Positions 34,348 to 43,338 of a stretch of DNA of 64,000 nt are shown in pieces (positions within the stretch are counted from its first letter, which is position 1; each line of letters opens with the position of its first letter). This stretch comes from Streptomyces sp. NBC_00335 (GTDB taxonomy: Bacteria; Actinomycetota; Actinomycetes; Streptomycetales; Streptomycetaceae). A program made the position numbers and the translations under genes. The stretch lies in NCBI RefSeq assembly GCF_036127095.1, contig NZ_CP108006.1:6501501-6565500 (forward strand), in the 5' to 3' direction. The notes under the pieces were generated by a model. That model did no database searches, had not been told where the DNA came from, and worked only from the letters and a program-made list of their open reading frames with translations.

Positions 34348-36507
34348 ATGCGGCCCGTATCGAAGATCGAACGCACGGTGGCGCCTTTCGAGGTCGTCAG
34401 CTCCTACACGCCCAGCGGCGACCAGCCGGCGGCCATCGCCGAGCTGGAGAAGCGCATCCGTGCAGGTGAGAAGGATGTCGTGCTGCTCGGCGCGACCGGA
34501 ACCGGCAAGTCGGCGACGACCGCCTGGATGATCGAGAAGCTCCAGCGGCCCACCCTGGTGATGGCGCCGAACAAGACGCTCGCCGCCCAGCTGGCGAACG
34601 AGTTCCGCGAGCTCCTGCCGAACAACGCGGTCGAGTACTTCGTCTCGTACTACGACTACTACCAGCCCGAGGCGTACGTACCGCAGTCGGACACCTACAT
34701 CGAGAAGGACTCCTCGATCAACGAGGAGGTGGAGCGGCTGCGCCACTCCGCGACGAACTCCCTCCTCACCCGGCGCGACGTCATCGTCGTCGCCTCGGTG
34801 TCCTGCATCTACGGCCTCGGCACCCCGCAGGAGTACGTGGACCGCATGGTCCCCCTCAAGGTCGGCGAGGAGATGGACCGGGACCAGCTCCTGCGCCGCT
34901 TCGTCGACATCCAGTACACCCGCAACGACGTGGCCTTCACCCGGGGCACCTTCCGGGTGCGCGGCGACACCATCGAGATCTTCCCGGTCTACGAGGAACT
35001 GGCCGTCCGCATCGAGATGTTCGGCGACGAGATCGAGGCCCTGTCCACCCTGCACCCGCTGACCGGCGAGGTGATCAGCGAGGACCGCGAGCTCTACGTC
35101 TTCCCCGCCAGCCACTACGTCGCCGGCCCCGAGCGCATGGAGAAGGCGGTCCGCGGCATCGAGGCCGAGCTCGCCGAGCGCCTCGCCGAGCTGGAGAAGC
35201 AGGGCAAGATGCTGGAGGCGCAGCGCCTGCGCATGCGCACCACCTACGACCTGGAGATGATGCGCCAGATCGGCTCCTGCTCCGGCATCGAGAACTACTC
35301 GCTGCACATGGACGACCGGGAGCGCGGCTCCGCCCCGAACACCCTCATCGACTACTTCCCCGAGGACTTCCTCCTCGTCATCGACGAATCGCACGTCACC
35401 GTGCCCCAGATCGGCGCGATGTACGAGGGCGACGCCTCCCGCAAGCGGACCCTCGTCGACCACGGCTTCCGGCTCCCGTCGGCCCTCGACAACCGGCCGC
35501 TGAAGTGGGAGGAGTTCCAGGAGCGGATCGGCCAGACCGTCTACCTGTCGGCCACCCCGGGCAAGTACGAGCTCTCGCGCGGCGACGGCTTCGTCGAGCA
35601 GATCATCCGCCCGACCGGGCTCATCGACCCGGAGGTCGTGGTCAAGCCCACCGAGGGCCAGATCGACGACCTGGTCCACGAGATCCGCCAGCGGGTGGAG
35701 AAGGACGAGCGGGTCCTGGTCACCACCCTCACCAAGAAGATGGCCGAGGACCTCACCGACTACTTCCTGGAGCTCGGCATCCAGGTCCGCTACCTGCACA
35801 GCGACGTGGACACCCTGCGCCGCATCGAGCTGCTGCGCGAGCTGCGGGCCGGCGAGTACGACGTCCTGGTCGGCATCAACCTGCTGCGCGAGGGCCTGGA
35901 CCTGCCGGAGGTGTCGCTCGTGGCGATCCTCGACGCCGACAAGCAGGGCTTCCTGCGGTCGGGGACCTCGCTGATCCAGACCATCGGCCGCGCGGCGCGC
36001 AACGTCTCCGGCCAGGTCCACATGTACGCGGACAGCATCACCCCGGCGATGGCCCAGGCGATCGACGAGACGAACCGGCGCCGCGAGAAGCAGGTCGCCT
36101 ACAACACGGCCCACGGGATCGACCCGCAGCCGCTGCGCAAGAAGATCAACGACATCGTGGCCACGATCGCCCGCGAGGAGCTCGACACCGAGGAGCTCCT
36201 CGGCACCGGCTACCGGCAGACGAAGGACGGCAAGGCCCTCAAGGCGCCCGTCCCGGCGCTGGGCGGCAAGGCGGCGCAGGCCGCGTCGGGCGGCAAGGCC
36301 GGGGCCAAGGGCGCCAAGGGAGCGAAGGGTCCCGTGGTCGCGACCGACCGTCCCGCCGCCGAACTGGCCTCACTCATCGAGCAGATGACCGAACGGATGC
36401 GGGGCGCGGCCGCGGAGCTGCAGTTCGAGGTCGCGGCCCGGATCCGGGACGAGGTCGGCGAGCTGAAGAAGGAGCTGCGACAGATGAAGGAAGCGGGCCT
36501 CGCCTGA
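34348..36507 (+). CDS. uvrB: Excinuclease ABC subunit B
   Basis: UvrB verifies DNA damage handed over by UvrA and recruits UvrC. The 719-residue protein has Walker A GATGTGKS (residues 48-55), the beta-hairpin [27 protein letters not shown] Walker [24 protein letters not shown] and QTIGRAARN helicase motifs, and a C-terminal UVR domain ([28 protein letters not shown]). A low-complexity Gly/Ala/Lys insert (about residues 635-660) precedes the UVR domain. TACGGT (34335-34340) lies 7 nt before the ATG and no ribosome-binding site exists, so the mRNA is probably leaderless. The long open frame upstream to 33640 is not coding. Confidence 0.97.
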   Translation: MRPVSKIERTVAPFEVVSSYTPSGDQPAAIAELEKRIRAGEKDVVLLGATGTGKSATTAWMIEKLQRPTLVMAPNKTLAAQLANEFRELLPNNAVEYFVSYYDYYQPEAYVPQSDTYIEKDSSINEEVERLRHSATNSLLTRRDVIVVASVSCIYGLGTPQEYVDRMVPLKVGEEMDRDQLLRRFVDIQYTRNDVAFTRGTFRVRGDTIEIFPVYEELAVRIEMFGDEIEALSTLHPLTGEVISEDRELYVFPASHYVAGPERMEKAVRGIEAELAERLAELEKQGKMLEAQRLRMRTTYDLEMMRQIGSCSGIENYSLHMDDRERGSAPNTLIDYFPEDFLLVIDESHVTVPQIGAMYEGDASRKRTLVDHGFRLPSALDNRPLKWEEFQERIGQTVYLSATPGKYELSRGDGFVEQIIRPTGLIDPEVVVKPTEGQIDDLVHEIRQRVEKDERVLVTTLTKKMAEDLTDYFLELGIQVRYLHSDVDTLRRIELLRELRAGEYDVLVGINLLREGLDLPEVSLVAILDADKQGFLRSGTSLIQTIGRAARNVSGQVHMYADSITPAMAQAIDETNRRREKQVAYNTAHGIDPQPLRKKINDIVATIAREELDTEELLGTGYRQTKDGKALKAPVPALGGKAAQAASGGKAGAKGAKGAKGPVVATDRPAAELASLIEQMTERMRGAAAELQFEVAARIRDEVGELKKELRQMKEAGLA

Positions 36508-36594
36508 CCCGGAGGCGGTCAGTAGGGTTGGCACCAGCCGCAGGTACACGCTGCGCACCCCCATCGGGGGAGGGCTATGGAGAGGGGACAGCGC

Positions 36595-37173
36595 GTGACG
36601 GTCAACATGACCAAGGGTCAGGCCATCAGTCTGCAGAAGGCGGACGGAGGCACGCTGACCGCGGTCCGCATGGGCCTCGGCTGGCAGGCGGCCAAGCGCC
36701 GGGGGCTGTTCGGCTCGCGGACCCGGGAGATCGACCTCGACGCCTCGGCGGTGCTCTTCGCCGACAAGCAGCCCGTGGACGTCGTCTTCTTCCGGCACCT
36801 GCAGAGCGACGACGGCTCGGTCAAGCACACCGGTGACAACCTCGTCGGCGGCGTCGGCCAGGGCGGGGACGACGAGTCGATCCTCGTCGACCTGCAGCGC
36901 GTGCCGGTGCACATCGACCAGATCGTCTTCACGGTGAACTCCTTCACCGGCCAGACGTTCCAGGAGGTGGAGAACGCCTTCTGCCGCATCGTCGACGAGA
37001 CCAACGGCCAGGAGCTGGCCCGCTACACGCTGGACGGTGGCGGCCAGTACACCGCTCAGATCATGGCGAAGGTGTCGCGCGTCGGCGCCGGCTGGCAGAT
37101 GACGGCCCTCGGCAACCCGGCCAACGGCCGTACCTTCCAGGACCTGATGCCGGCGATCCTGCCGCACCTGTAA
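36595..37173 (+). CDS. terD: TerD family stress protein
   Basis: TerD proteins are cytoplasmic calcium-binding proteins of the tellurium/envelope-stress systems. The 192-residue protein starts MTVNMTKGQAISLQKADGGTLTAVRMGLGW and carries LDASAVLFADKQPVDVVFFRHLQSDDGSVKHTGDNLVG and GDDESILVDLQRVPVHIDQIVFTVN, where the acidic residues form the calcium sites. The GTG at 36595 has GGAGAGGGG 9 nt upstream; an ATG at 36577 lies within that ribosome-binding site. It precedes the TerD/FtsK-like fusion and terC. Confidence 0.93.
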   Translation: MTVNMTKGQAISLQKADGGTLTAVRMGLGWQAAKRRGLFGSRTREIDLDASAVLFADKQPVDVVFFRHLQSDDGSVKHTGDNLVGGVGQGGDDESILVDLQRVPVHIDQIVFTVNSFTGQTFQEVENAFCRIVDETNGQELARYTLDGGGQYTAQIMAKVSRVGAGWQMTALGNPANGRTFQDLMPAILPHL

Positions 37174-37181
37174 GCAGGACC

Positions 37182-37250
37182 GGCAGCACGGCAGCACGGC
37201 AGTACGGCAGCACAGCGCAACAGCACAACAGCACGGCACAGCAGGACCGG
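37182..37250. repeat. Degenerate GGCAGCAC tandem repeat
   Basis: The 8-bp unit GGCAGCAC recurs (GGCAGCAC, GGCAGCAC, GGCAGTAC, GGCAGCAC) and then decays into AGCGCAAC, AGCACAAC and AGCACGGCAC. It lies just after the terD stop. No gene is present in this gap (37174-37300). Confidence 0.75.
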
Positions 37251-37300
37251 GCACGATCGAGGGCCCGGCGGAAGAACGGGTACGGGGGAGGGGCTGCACG

Positions 37301-39244
37301 ATGACGGCCGAACTGGTCCGGGGACAGAACCACCCCCTGTCCCGGAGCCGGGTGGAGGTCAGGGTCTCGGCGGGCACACCCGTGCTCGCCCTGGCCCAGC
37401 TCGGCGACGACACGGGCCGGCTCGCCGGCCCCGGTGCGGTCGCCCACCCGGGCGCCCGCACCCTCCCCGGGCTCGAAGTGCCCGGGGAGGCCTCCGGGCA
37501 GCACCGCATAGCGGTCGACCTCGACGCGGTCGCACCGGCCGTCCACCGGGTCGGCTTCGTGCTGGTCCTGCCGCCCGGCGGCCCGCCGCGGTTCGGCGCG
37601 GTCCCCGCCTCCTACGTGTCCGTGGCCGACCCGGAGGGCGCCGAGCTCGCCGGGTACACGCTGACCGGACTGGAGTCGGAGACCGCCGTCGTGGCCCTGG
37701 AGCTGTACCGGCGCCAGGGCGCCTGGAAGGTGCGCGCCGTCGGCCAGGGGTACGCCGCCGGCCTCGGTGCGCTCCTGACCGACGCCGGGCTGCCCGCCCC
37801 GGCCGCGGTCGAACTGGCCGCCGCCGCCCTGGGCACGGCGCCTGCCGGGGACATCACCCTGGCCGTCATGCCCGGCGGCCCGGCCCCGACCGTTCCGCGC
37901 GGGCTCCGGGCCCCGGCCGCGGCCCAGACGCCGGCCCCGGCACCGCAGGACGTGCCGGCCGCCCCCACGCCCCCGCCGATGCCCCCGGAGCCGGGCACGG
38001 ACACCGCGGGCGGTCCGCCCACCATCAGCTACGCCCACCCGCGCCGCCGCACCAGCACCGAGTCGCCCGAGCCAGGGCCGCGCCCCGCCGCACCGCCGCG
38101 GCCGGGCGAGGCGCCCCGCCCCGTCGCCGGGGACGCGAGTGGCTGGTCCATGGAGGAGCGGCTCTACAACCAGGTCTGGGGCATGTTCGAGGACCTGGCC
38201 CGCGCCGTCGCCGCCTACCGCGGCGCCGTCGAGTTCGCCGACTCCCGGATGGACCGCGAGCTCGACGAGGCGCTGTCAGACCCCCGCCACCGGCTCGGCG
38301 GCTCCGGAAACGCCGCCCGGGACACCGCCCGGGCCCGCCGCGAGGAACTGGTCGCGCGGGCGCAGGAAGTCCTCGACCGGGACCTGGTCCAGCTCACCGC
38401 CGAGTCCGAGGTGGTCGAGCCCGCGCTGCCCGCCGCGTACGCGCGCTGGGACAACCCGGTCTGGCAGGCGCACTCCGTGCCCGCCGAGGCGCCCCTCGCC
38501 CTGCGCCTGGGCGACCTCCACCTGCCCGAGCGGCCCGACCTGCGCATCCCCATGCTGGTGCGGGTCCCGCTGGAGCGCGGCCTGTGGATCGACAACGGCC
38601 GCACCGGCTCCGAGGCGGCCATGGCGATGGACACCGACCGGCTGCGCCGGGCCGCCATGGACATGGCCGTCGCGCACGCGGCGCGGATGCTGGCCGCCCA
38701 CCCCGCCGACCGGTTCGCCGTCCACGTCATCGACGCGGCCGGTGCCGGAGCCGCCTCGCTGGCCCCGCTGGTGCGCGCCGGAGTGCTGGCCGGGGCGCCC
38801 GCCGCCGGGGCCGCGGGGGTCACCGAGACCCTGGAGCGGCTGACCCGCCGGGTGGACCTCGTACAGATGGCGGTGCGGGCCGGGGCTCCCGAGGATCTGC
38901 CGGCCGATGTGGACACCTCCGACCAGCTGCTGATCGTGCACGACTTCCCGCACGGGTTCGACGACCGTGCCGTCACCCGTTTGCGCTACCTCGCCGACGA
39001 GGGGCCGGCGGTCGGCGTGCACCTGCTGATGGTTGCTGACCGTGACGAGGCCTCGGCCTACGGGCCGCTGCTGGATCCGCTGTGGCGCTCGCTGATGCGG
39101 CTGTCGCCCGTACCGGACAACCACCTCGCCGACCCCTGGGTCCACCACGCCTGGATCTTCGAGCCGGATCTGCCCCCGCAGGGCAGCAGGGTCCTTGACC
39201 AGGCGCTGGAGCGGGTTGCGGCGGCCCGGGGCGGCGCGCGGTAG
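37301..39244 (+). CDS. TerD-domain protein fused to a degenerate FtsK/HerA-like domain
   Basis: The 647-residue protein has an N-terminal TerD-like beta domain (about residues 1-180; HPLSRSRVEVRVSAG, GFVLVLPPGGPPRFGAV, YVSVADPEGAELAGYTLTGLESETAVVALELYRRQGAWKVRAVGQGY). A Pro/Ala-rich linker (about 195-280) leads to a C-terminal region (about 285-647) resembling the FtsK/HerA ATPase fold. The P-loop position reads WIDNGRTGSEAAMAM and lacks the GKS lysine, while LLIVHDFPHGFD looks like a Walker B strand. I infer a scaffold rather than an active motor. ATG at 37301 has GGGGGAGGGG upstream. It sits between terD and terC. Confidence 0.75.
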   Translation: MTAELVRGQNHPLSRSRVEVRVSAGTPVLALAQLGDDTGRLAGPGAVAHPGARTLPGLEVPGEASGQHRIAVDLDAVAPAVHRVGFVLVLPPGGPPRFGAVPASYVSVADPEGAELAGYTLTGLESETAVVALELYRRQGAWKVRAVGQGYAAGLGALLTDAGLPAPAAVELAAAALGTAPAGDITLAVMPGGPAPTVPRGLRAPAAAQTPAPAPQDVPAAPTPPPMPPEPGTDTAGGPPTISYAHPRRRTSTESPEPGPRPAAPPRPGEAPRPVAGDASGWSMEERLYNQVWGMFEDLARAVAAYRGAVEFADSRMDRELDEALSDPRHRLGGSGNAARDTARARREELVARAQEVLDRDLVQLTAESEVVEPALPAAYARWDNPVWQAHSVPAEAPLALRLGDLHLPERPDLRIPMLVRVPLERGLWIDNGRTGSEAAMAMDTDRLRRAAMDMAVAHAARMLAAHPADRFAVHVIDAAGAGAASLAPLVRAGVLAGAPAAGAAGVTETLERLTRRVDLVQMAVRAGAPEDLPADVDTSDQLLIVHDFPHGFDDRAVTRLRYLADEGPAVGVHLLMVADRDEASAYGPLLDPLWRSLMRLSPVPDNHLADPWVHHAWIFEPDLPPQGSRVLDQALERVAAARGGAR

Positions 39245-39344
39245 CGCCTGCCGGGCGGTCCGCCGCCCGGCCTCGATGACCGGCCGCTGACCAGTTCTTG
39301 GGTTCCCCTTTACCTAATGTGCCCACGGCGGGTACCCTGGTGAA

Positions 39345-39463
39345 CGCGGAGGGGAGTATTCCTGCTTTCCTGCTACGGCGTGCCCGTCAATACGGACTGC
39401 AATCGGTCCCGGGGCGCCGGCCCGTGGCCTCCTGGCCGTCCGGGTGGAAGAGACCTCCGGCAG
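39345..39463 (+). promoter_or_regulatory. yybP-ykoY riboswitch (manganese-sensing) upstream of terC
   Basis: The RNA begins GCGGAGGGGAGTATT (39346-39360), matching the conserved GGGGAGUA loop of the yybP-ykoY class, and ends GGAAGAGACCTCCGG (39446-39460), matching the conserved GAGACCU strand. CGGAGG (39347-39352) pairs with CCTCCG (39454-39459) to form P1. Internal hairpins GGACTG/CGGTCC (39394-39409) and GGCC/GGCC follow. This class senses Mn2+ and very often controls TerC/MntP-type membrane proteins, as here. The 3-prime P1 strand CCTCCGGCAG (39454-39463) is also perfectly complementary to CTGCCGGAGG (39492-39501), the terC ribosome-binding region. A weak promoter candidate, TAATGT at 39315-39320, lies upstream. 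Confidence 0.8.
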
Positions 39464-39511
39464 CGATGACGCTGACCAAGTGCTGAGCCATCTGCCGGAG
39501 GCGTGTTTATA

Positions 39512-40507
39512 GTGGATGTTTCGTTGACCCTCTGGGTGCTGACCATTCTCGGTCTGGGCATCCTCATCGGCGCCGATTTCTTCATCGGCCGCAAGCCGCA
39601 CGACGTCTCCATGAAGGAGGCGGGCATCTGGACGGTCGTCTGGATCGTCCTCGCGGTGCTCTTCGGACTCGGCCTGCTGGTGTTCGGCCACGGCCAGGCC
39701 TCGCAGGAGTTCTTCGCCGGTTTCATCACCGAGAAGTCCCTGAGCGTGGACAACCTCTTCGTCTTCGTCCTGATCATGGCGAAGTTCGCGGTCCCCTCAC
39801 AGCTCCAGCAGCGCGTGCTGCTGATCGGCGTGCTGATCGCCCTGGTGCTGCGCGCCATCTTCATCGCCGCCGGCGCCGCGATCATCACCAACTTCTCGTG
39901 GGTCTTCTACATCTTCGGCGCGTTCCTCATCTACACCGCGTGGAAGCTGATCCAGGAAGCCCGCAAGGACGAGGAGGAAGAGGAGTTCGAGGAGAACCGC
40001 CTCCTGAAGTCCATCGAGAAGAAGTTCGGCGTCGCCGACCGCTACCACGGCACCAAGCTCTTCATCCAGAGCAACGGCAAGCGCGTCCTGACCCCGCTGA
40101 TGGTCGTCATGCTCGCCATCGGCACCACCGACGTGCTGTTCGCCCTGGACTCGATCCCCGCGATCTTCGGCCTCACCCAGGACCCGTACATCGTCTTCAC
40201 CGCCAACGCCTTCGCGCTGATGGGTCTGCGCCAGCTGTACTTCCTCATCGGCGGCCTGCTCAAGAAGCTGGTCCACCTCAGCTACGGCCTCTCCGTCATC
40301 CTCGGCTTCATCGGCATCAAGCTCGTGCTGCACGCCCTGCACGAGTCGGGCCTGCACGTCCCGCAGATCTCCATCCCGGTCTCCCTGGGCGTCATCTGCG
40401 GTGTCCTGGTGATCACCACGATCACCAGCCTGATCGCCTCGAAGAAGCAGGCCGAGGCCGAGGCCGCCGAGGCCGCCGGGGCCGGCCCGGAGCGCATCGA
40501 CGCCTGA
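39512..40507 (+). CDS. terC: TerC/Alx family membrane protein, probable manganese exporter
   Basis: The 331-residue protein has about nine hydrophobic segments. It holds the acidic intramembrane motifs of the family, EKSLSVDNLFVFVLI (about residues 77-91) and GTTDVLFALDSIPAIFGLTQD (about 207-227). A charged cytoplasmic loop (ARKDEEEEEFEENRLLKSIEKKFGV) separates the halves. TerC/Alx proteins are linked to Mn2+ export and to metalation of secreted proteins, and to tellurite resistance in ter clusters. I choose the GTG at 39512 because GGAGG lies 10 nt upstream; the frame opens at a GTG at 39503, too close to that site. The manganese riboswitch in the leader supports the Mn role. Confidence 0.93.
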   Translation: MDVSLTLWVLTILGLGILIGADFFIGRKPHDVSMKEAGIWTVVWIVLAVLFGLGLLVFGHGQASQEFFAGFITEKSLSVDNLFVFVLIMAKFAVPSQLQQRVLLIGVLIALVLRAIFIAAGAAIITNFSWVFYIFGAFLIYTAWKLIQEARKDEEEEEFEENRLLKSIEKKFGVADRYHGTKLFIQSNGKRVLTPLMVVMLAIGTTDVLFALDSIPAIFGLTQDPYIVFTANAFALMGLRQLYFLIGGLLKKLVHLSYGLSVILGFIGIKLVLHALHESGLHVPQISIPVSLGVICGVLVITTITSLIASKKQAEAEAAEAAGAGPERIDA

Positions 40508-40511
40508 TCCG

Positions 40512-40546
40512 GTGCCACCCCGGTCGCCGCGCGACCGGGGTGGCAC
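40512..40546 (+). terminator. terC terminator
   Basis: A perfect 16-bp stem pairs GTGCCACCCCGGTCGC (40512-40527) with its complement at 40531-40546 around a CGC loop, 4 nt after the terC stop codon. Confidence 0.85.
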
Positions 40547-40600
40547 GGGCCTAGGCTGGTGGGACGTTGCCCTCGTCGTCGTACGACAGGAGGCCGACCC

Positions 40601-41833
40601 ATGAGGCCGACCCGCATCAGGATGCGCAGGGCCTGTGTGGCGGTTGCCGCCGCCGGCATGCTCATCAGCCCGGCCGTCGCGGGCTCCGCGTACGGGGCGA
40701 CCGCCCCGGCTCCGTCCGCGTCCGCCGCCCCGTCCCCGGACGGCGATACGGAGTTCCCGCAGCTCACGCCGGCCGTCGCCGCCCGACTGGACGCGGCCGT
40801 GCGCGAGGTGATGGACCTGGCGAAGGTGCCCGGCGTGACCGTAGGCCTGTGGTCTCCGGGCAAGGGCAGCTACGTGAAGTCCTTCGGCGTGGCAGACAAG
40901 GCGACCGGCGCGCCCATGAAGCCCGATCTCGGGGTCCGGATCGGCAGCGAGACCAAGACGTTCACGGTCACCGCCCTCCTCCAACTCGTGGACCAGGGCA
41001 AGCTCTCCCTGGACGACCCGATCGGCAAGTACATCAGCGGCGTCCCGAACGGGGACCGCATCACCCTGCGCGAACTGGCGGGCATGCGCAGCGGGCTCTT
41101 CAACTACAGCGAGGACCCGGGCTTCGACAAGGAGCTCAACGGCACCTCCACCTTCACGCCGCAGCAGCTGCTCGACATCTCCTTCAAGCACCCGGTGAAC
41201 TTCGAGCCGGGCGCGAAGTTCGAGTACTCCAACACCAACCTGATCCTGCTCGGCCTGCTGGTGGAGAAGATCACCGGCCGGCCGATCCATGAGGTCATCG
41301 ATCAGGACGTGGTGAAGCCCGCCGGGCTGAGCGGCCGCACGCTCTTCCCCGTCGGCACGGAGTTCCCCGAGCCGCACGCGCACGGCTACACCAACGACCT
41401 GCCCAGCGGGAAGATCGTGGACGCGACCGACTGGGACCCGTCCTGGGCCTGGTCCGCCGGAGCGATGGTCTCCGACCTGGAGGACCTGCGCAGCTGGGCG
41501 AAGACCCTCGCCACCGGCACCCTGCTGACCCCCGCGACCCAGGCCGAGCGGCTGAAGACCCAGCCGATCGGCATCATTCCCGGCGCGGGCTACGGGCTCG
41601 GCATCTTCAACGTCCAGGGCTGGATCGGCCACAACGGCTCGCTGCCCGGGTACGAGACGCTGACCGTCTACCTGCCGGAGGAGCAGGCCACCATGGTCAT
41701 CGTGCTGAACACCGACGACCTGTACAAGGGCCAGGAGCCCAGCACCCTCTTCGGAGAGGCCGTCACCGGCATCGTGACCCCCGGCCACCTGTACCCGGGA
41801 CACAAGCCGACGACCGAGGACAAGAGCGGCTGA
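40601..41833 (+). CDS. Secreted serine hydrolase (beta-lactamase / D-alanyl-D-alanine carboxypeptidase family)
   Basis: The 410-residue product has a signal peptide (about residues 1-33, ending near AYGATA) and a class C beta-lactamase-like domain. The Ser-x-x-Lys motif is GSETKTF (near residue 110), the Tyr-x-Asn motif is EYSNTNL, and the third motif is GHNGSLPGY. The family includes D,D-peptidases and esterases acting outside the membrane. The ATG has AGGAGG at 40588-40593 with 7-nt spacing. Transcription probably ends in the hairpin at 41852-41876. Confidence 0.9.
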   Translation: MRPTRIRMRRACVAVAAAGMLISPAVAGSAYGATAPAPSASAAPSPDGDTEFPQLTPAVAARLDAAVREVMDLAKVPGVTVGLWSPGKGSYVKSFGVADKATGAPMKPDLGVRIGSETKTFTVTALLQLVDQGKLSLDDPIGKYISGVPNGDRITLRELAGMRSGLFNYSEDPGFDKELNGTSTFTPQQLLDISFKHPVNFEPGAKFEYSNTNLILLGLLVEKITGRPIHEVIDQDVVKPAGLSGRTLFPVGTEFPEPHAHGYTNDLPSGKIVDATDWDPSWAWSAGAMVSDLEDLRSWAKTLATGTLLTPATQAERLKTQPIGIIPGAGYGLGIFNVQGWIGHNGSLPGYETLTVYLPEEQATMVIVLNTDDLYKGQEPSTLFGEAVTGIVTPGHLYPGHKPTTEDKSG

Positions 41834-41845
41834 GCGACCGGGTGG

Positions 41846-43225
41846 CTACACGGGGGCGGCCGCTTCGGCCGCCCCCTTCTCCGCGTCCGAGCCCGTCCGC
41901 TGCCGGACGAGCACCGGGTTGGTCTCCGGCAGCAGCGAGAAGCAGGCCAGCGAGACCAGGGCGATCGCCGTCAGGTACACGGCGACGGCCCACGGCGGCC
42001 CGGAGCCGTCCGCCAGCGCCGTCGCAACGATCGGGGTCAGCGCGCCGCCCAGCACCCCGCCGAGGTTGTAGCCGACGGCCGCGCCGGTGCAGCGGATGCG
42101 CGGGGCGTACAGCTCGGGCAGGTACGCGCCCACCACCGCGAACATCGTCACCATGCCGAGCAGGGCGCCGAACAGGCCCACCGTCATCAGCAGCGGGTCC
42201 GCGGTGCGCAGCAGCGCCACGAAGGGGAACATCCACAGGGCCGAGGCCGTGCAGCCCGCCAGGCACAGCGGGCGCCGGCCGTAGCGGTCGCCGAGCACCG
42301 CGATCACCGGGGTGGCCGCCCCCTTGAGGGCGACGGCCACCATGATGCAGGCCAGCATCACGGAGCGGTGCACGCCGAGGTGCTCGGTGGCGTACGCGAG
42401 GGACCAGGTGGTGACCGCGTAGAAGACGGCGTAGCCCACGGCCAGGGCCCCGCCGGTCAGCAGGAGCAGGCGCCAGTGGCCCCGTAGGACCTCGGCCAGC
42501 GGGGCTTCGGCCCGGTGGCCGGTCTCGGCCAGGGCGCGGAACTGCGGGGTCTCCTCCACCGAGCGGCGCAGCCACAGTCCGCTCAGGGCCAGCAGCCCCG
42601 CCACCCAGAACGGCACCCGCCAGCCCCAGGCGGCGAACTGCCCGTCGGACAGCGTGCTCGACAGGGTCAGCATCAGGCCGTTGGCCAGCAGGAACCCCAC
42701 CGCCGGACCCATCTGCGGGAAGCTCGACCACAGCCCGCGCCGCCCCTCGGGGGCGTGCTCCGAGGTCAGCAGCACCGCGCCGCCCCACTCCCCGCCGAGG
42801 CCGAGGCCCTGGAGGAAGCGCAGCAGGACCAGTAGGACCGGCGCGGCCATCCCGATGGAGGCGTACGAGGGCACGCAGCCCACCGCCACCGTGGCCAGGC
42901 CGGTGAGCAGCAGGGAGGCGAGGAGCACCGGGCGCCGGCCGTACCGGTCGCCGACGTGGCCGAAGACGGCGGAGCCGAGGGGCCGGGCGAGGAAGCCGAC
43001 GCCGAAGGTGCCGAAGGCGGCGAGGGTCCCGGCGAGCGGCGAGAAGGAAGGGAAGAAGAGCGGGCCGAGCACCAGGGCGGCGGCGGTGCCGTAGACGAAG
43101 AAGTCGTAGAACTCGATGGCGGTGCCGACGAGGGAGGCCGCGGCGAGCCGGAGCATCGAGGGGGGTGGGGAGGAGGGTGCGGCGGACGGCGCGGTGGGGG
43201 CCGCGGGGGAGGGTTCGTGTTGCAT
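41846..43225 (-). CDS. MFS transporter, metabolite:H+ symporter (MHS) type
   Basis: The 459-residue protein has 12 hydrophobic segments. It shows the sugar-porter/MHS signatures VGTAIEFYDFFVYGTAAALVLG in TM1 and GHVGDRYGRRPVLLASLLLTG in the TM2-3 loop, with LGDRYGRRPLCLAG repeated in the second half. MHS family members import dicarboxylates, betaine-like osmolytes or aromatic acids, but the substrate is not readable. The ATG at 43225 opens the frame; no neighbour suggests a pathway. Confidence 0.9.
   Translation of the reverse strand: MQHEPSPAAPTAPSAAPSSPPPSMLRLAAASLVGTAIEFYDFFVYGTAAALVLGPLFFPSFSPLAGTLAAFGTFGVGFLARPLGSAVFGHVGDRYGRRPVLLASLLLTGLATVAVGCVPSYASIGMAAPVLLVLLRFLQGLGLGGEWGGAVLLTSEHAPEGRRGLWSSFPQMGPAVGFLLANGLMLTLSSTLSDGQFAAWGWRVPFWVAGLLALSGLWLRRSVEETPQFRALAETGHRAEAPLAEVLRGHWRLLLLTGGALAVGYAVFYAVTTWSLAYATEHLGVHRSVMLACIMVAVALKGAATPVIAVLGDRYGRRPLCLAGCTASALWMFPFVALLRTADPLLMTVGLFGALLGMVTMFAVVGAYLPELYAPRIRCTGAAVGYNLGGVLGGALTPIVATALADGSGPPWAVAVYLTAIALVSLACFSLLPETNPVLVRQRTGSDAEKGAAEAAAPV
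41852..41876. terminator. Terminator embedded in the 3-prime end of the convergent MFS gene
   Basis: GGGGGCGGCCG (41852-41862) and CGGCCGCCCCC (41866-41876) form a perfect 11-bp stem with a CTT loop, followed by CTTCT. It is also the coding sequence for the last residues (AEAAAPV) of the MFS protein on the other strand. Confidence 0.75.
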
Positions 43226-43338
43226 GGTGCAGCAATTACCCCGCCCCGCCCCCTCAGGACGTGCGTTCGGCCGTCAATGACCGGAAGGGGGTGCGGCCCG
43301 GCGTGAGGTTGACGGGCCGGCGCCCCCTTCGGTGCCCG

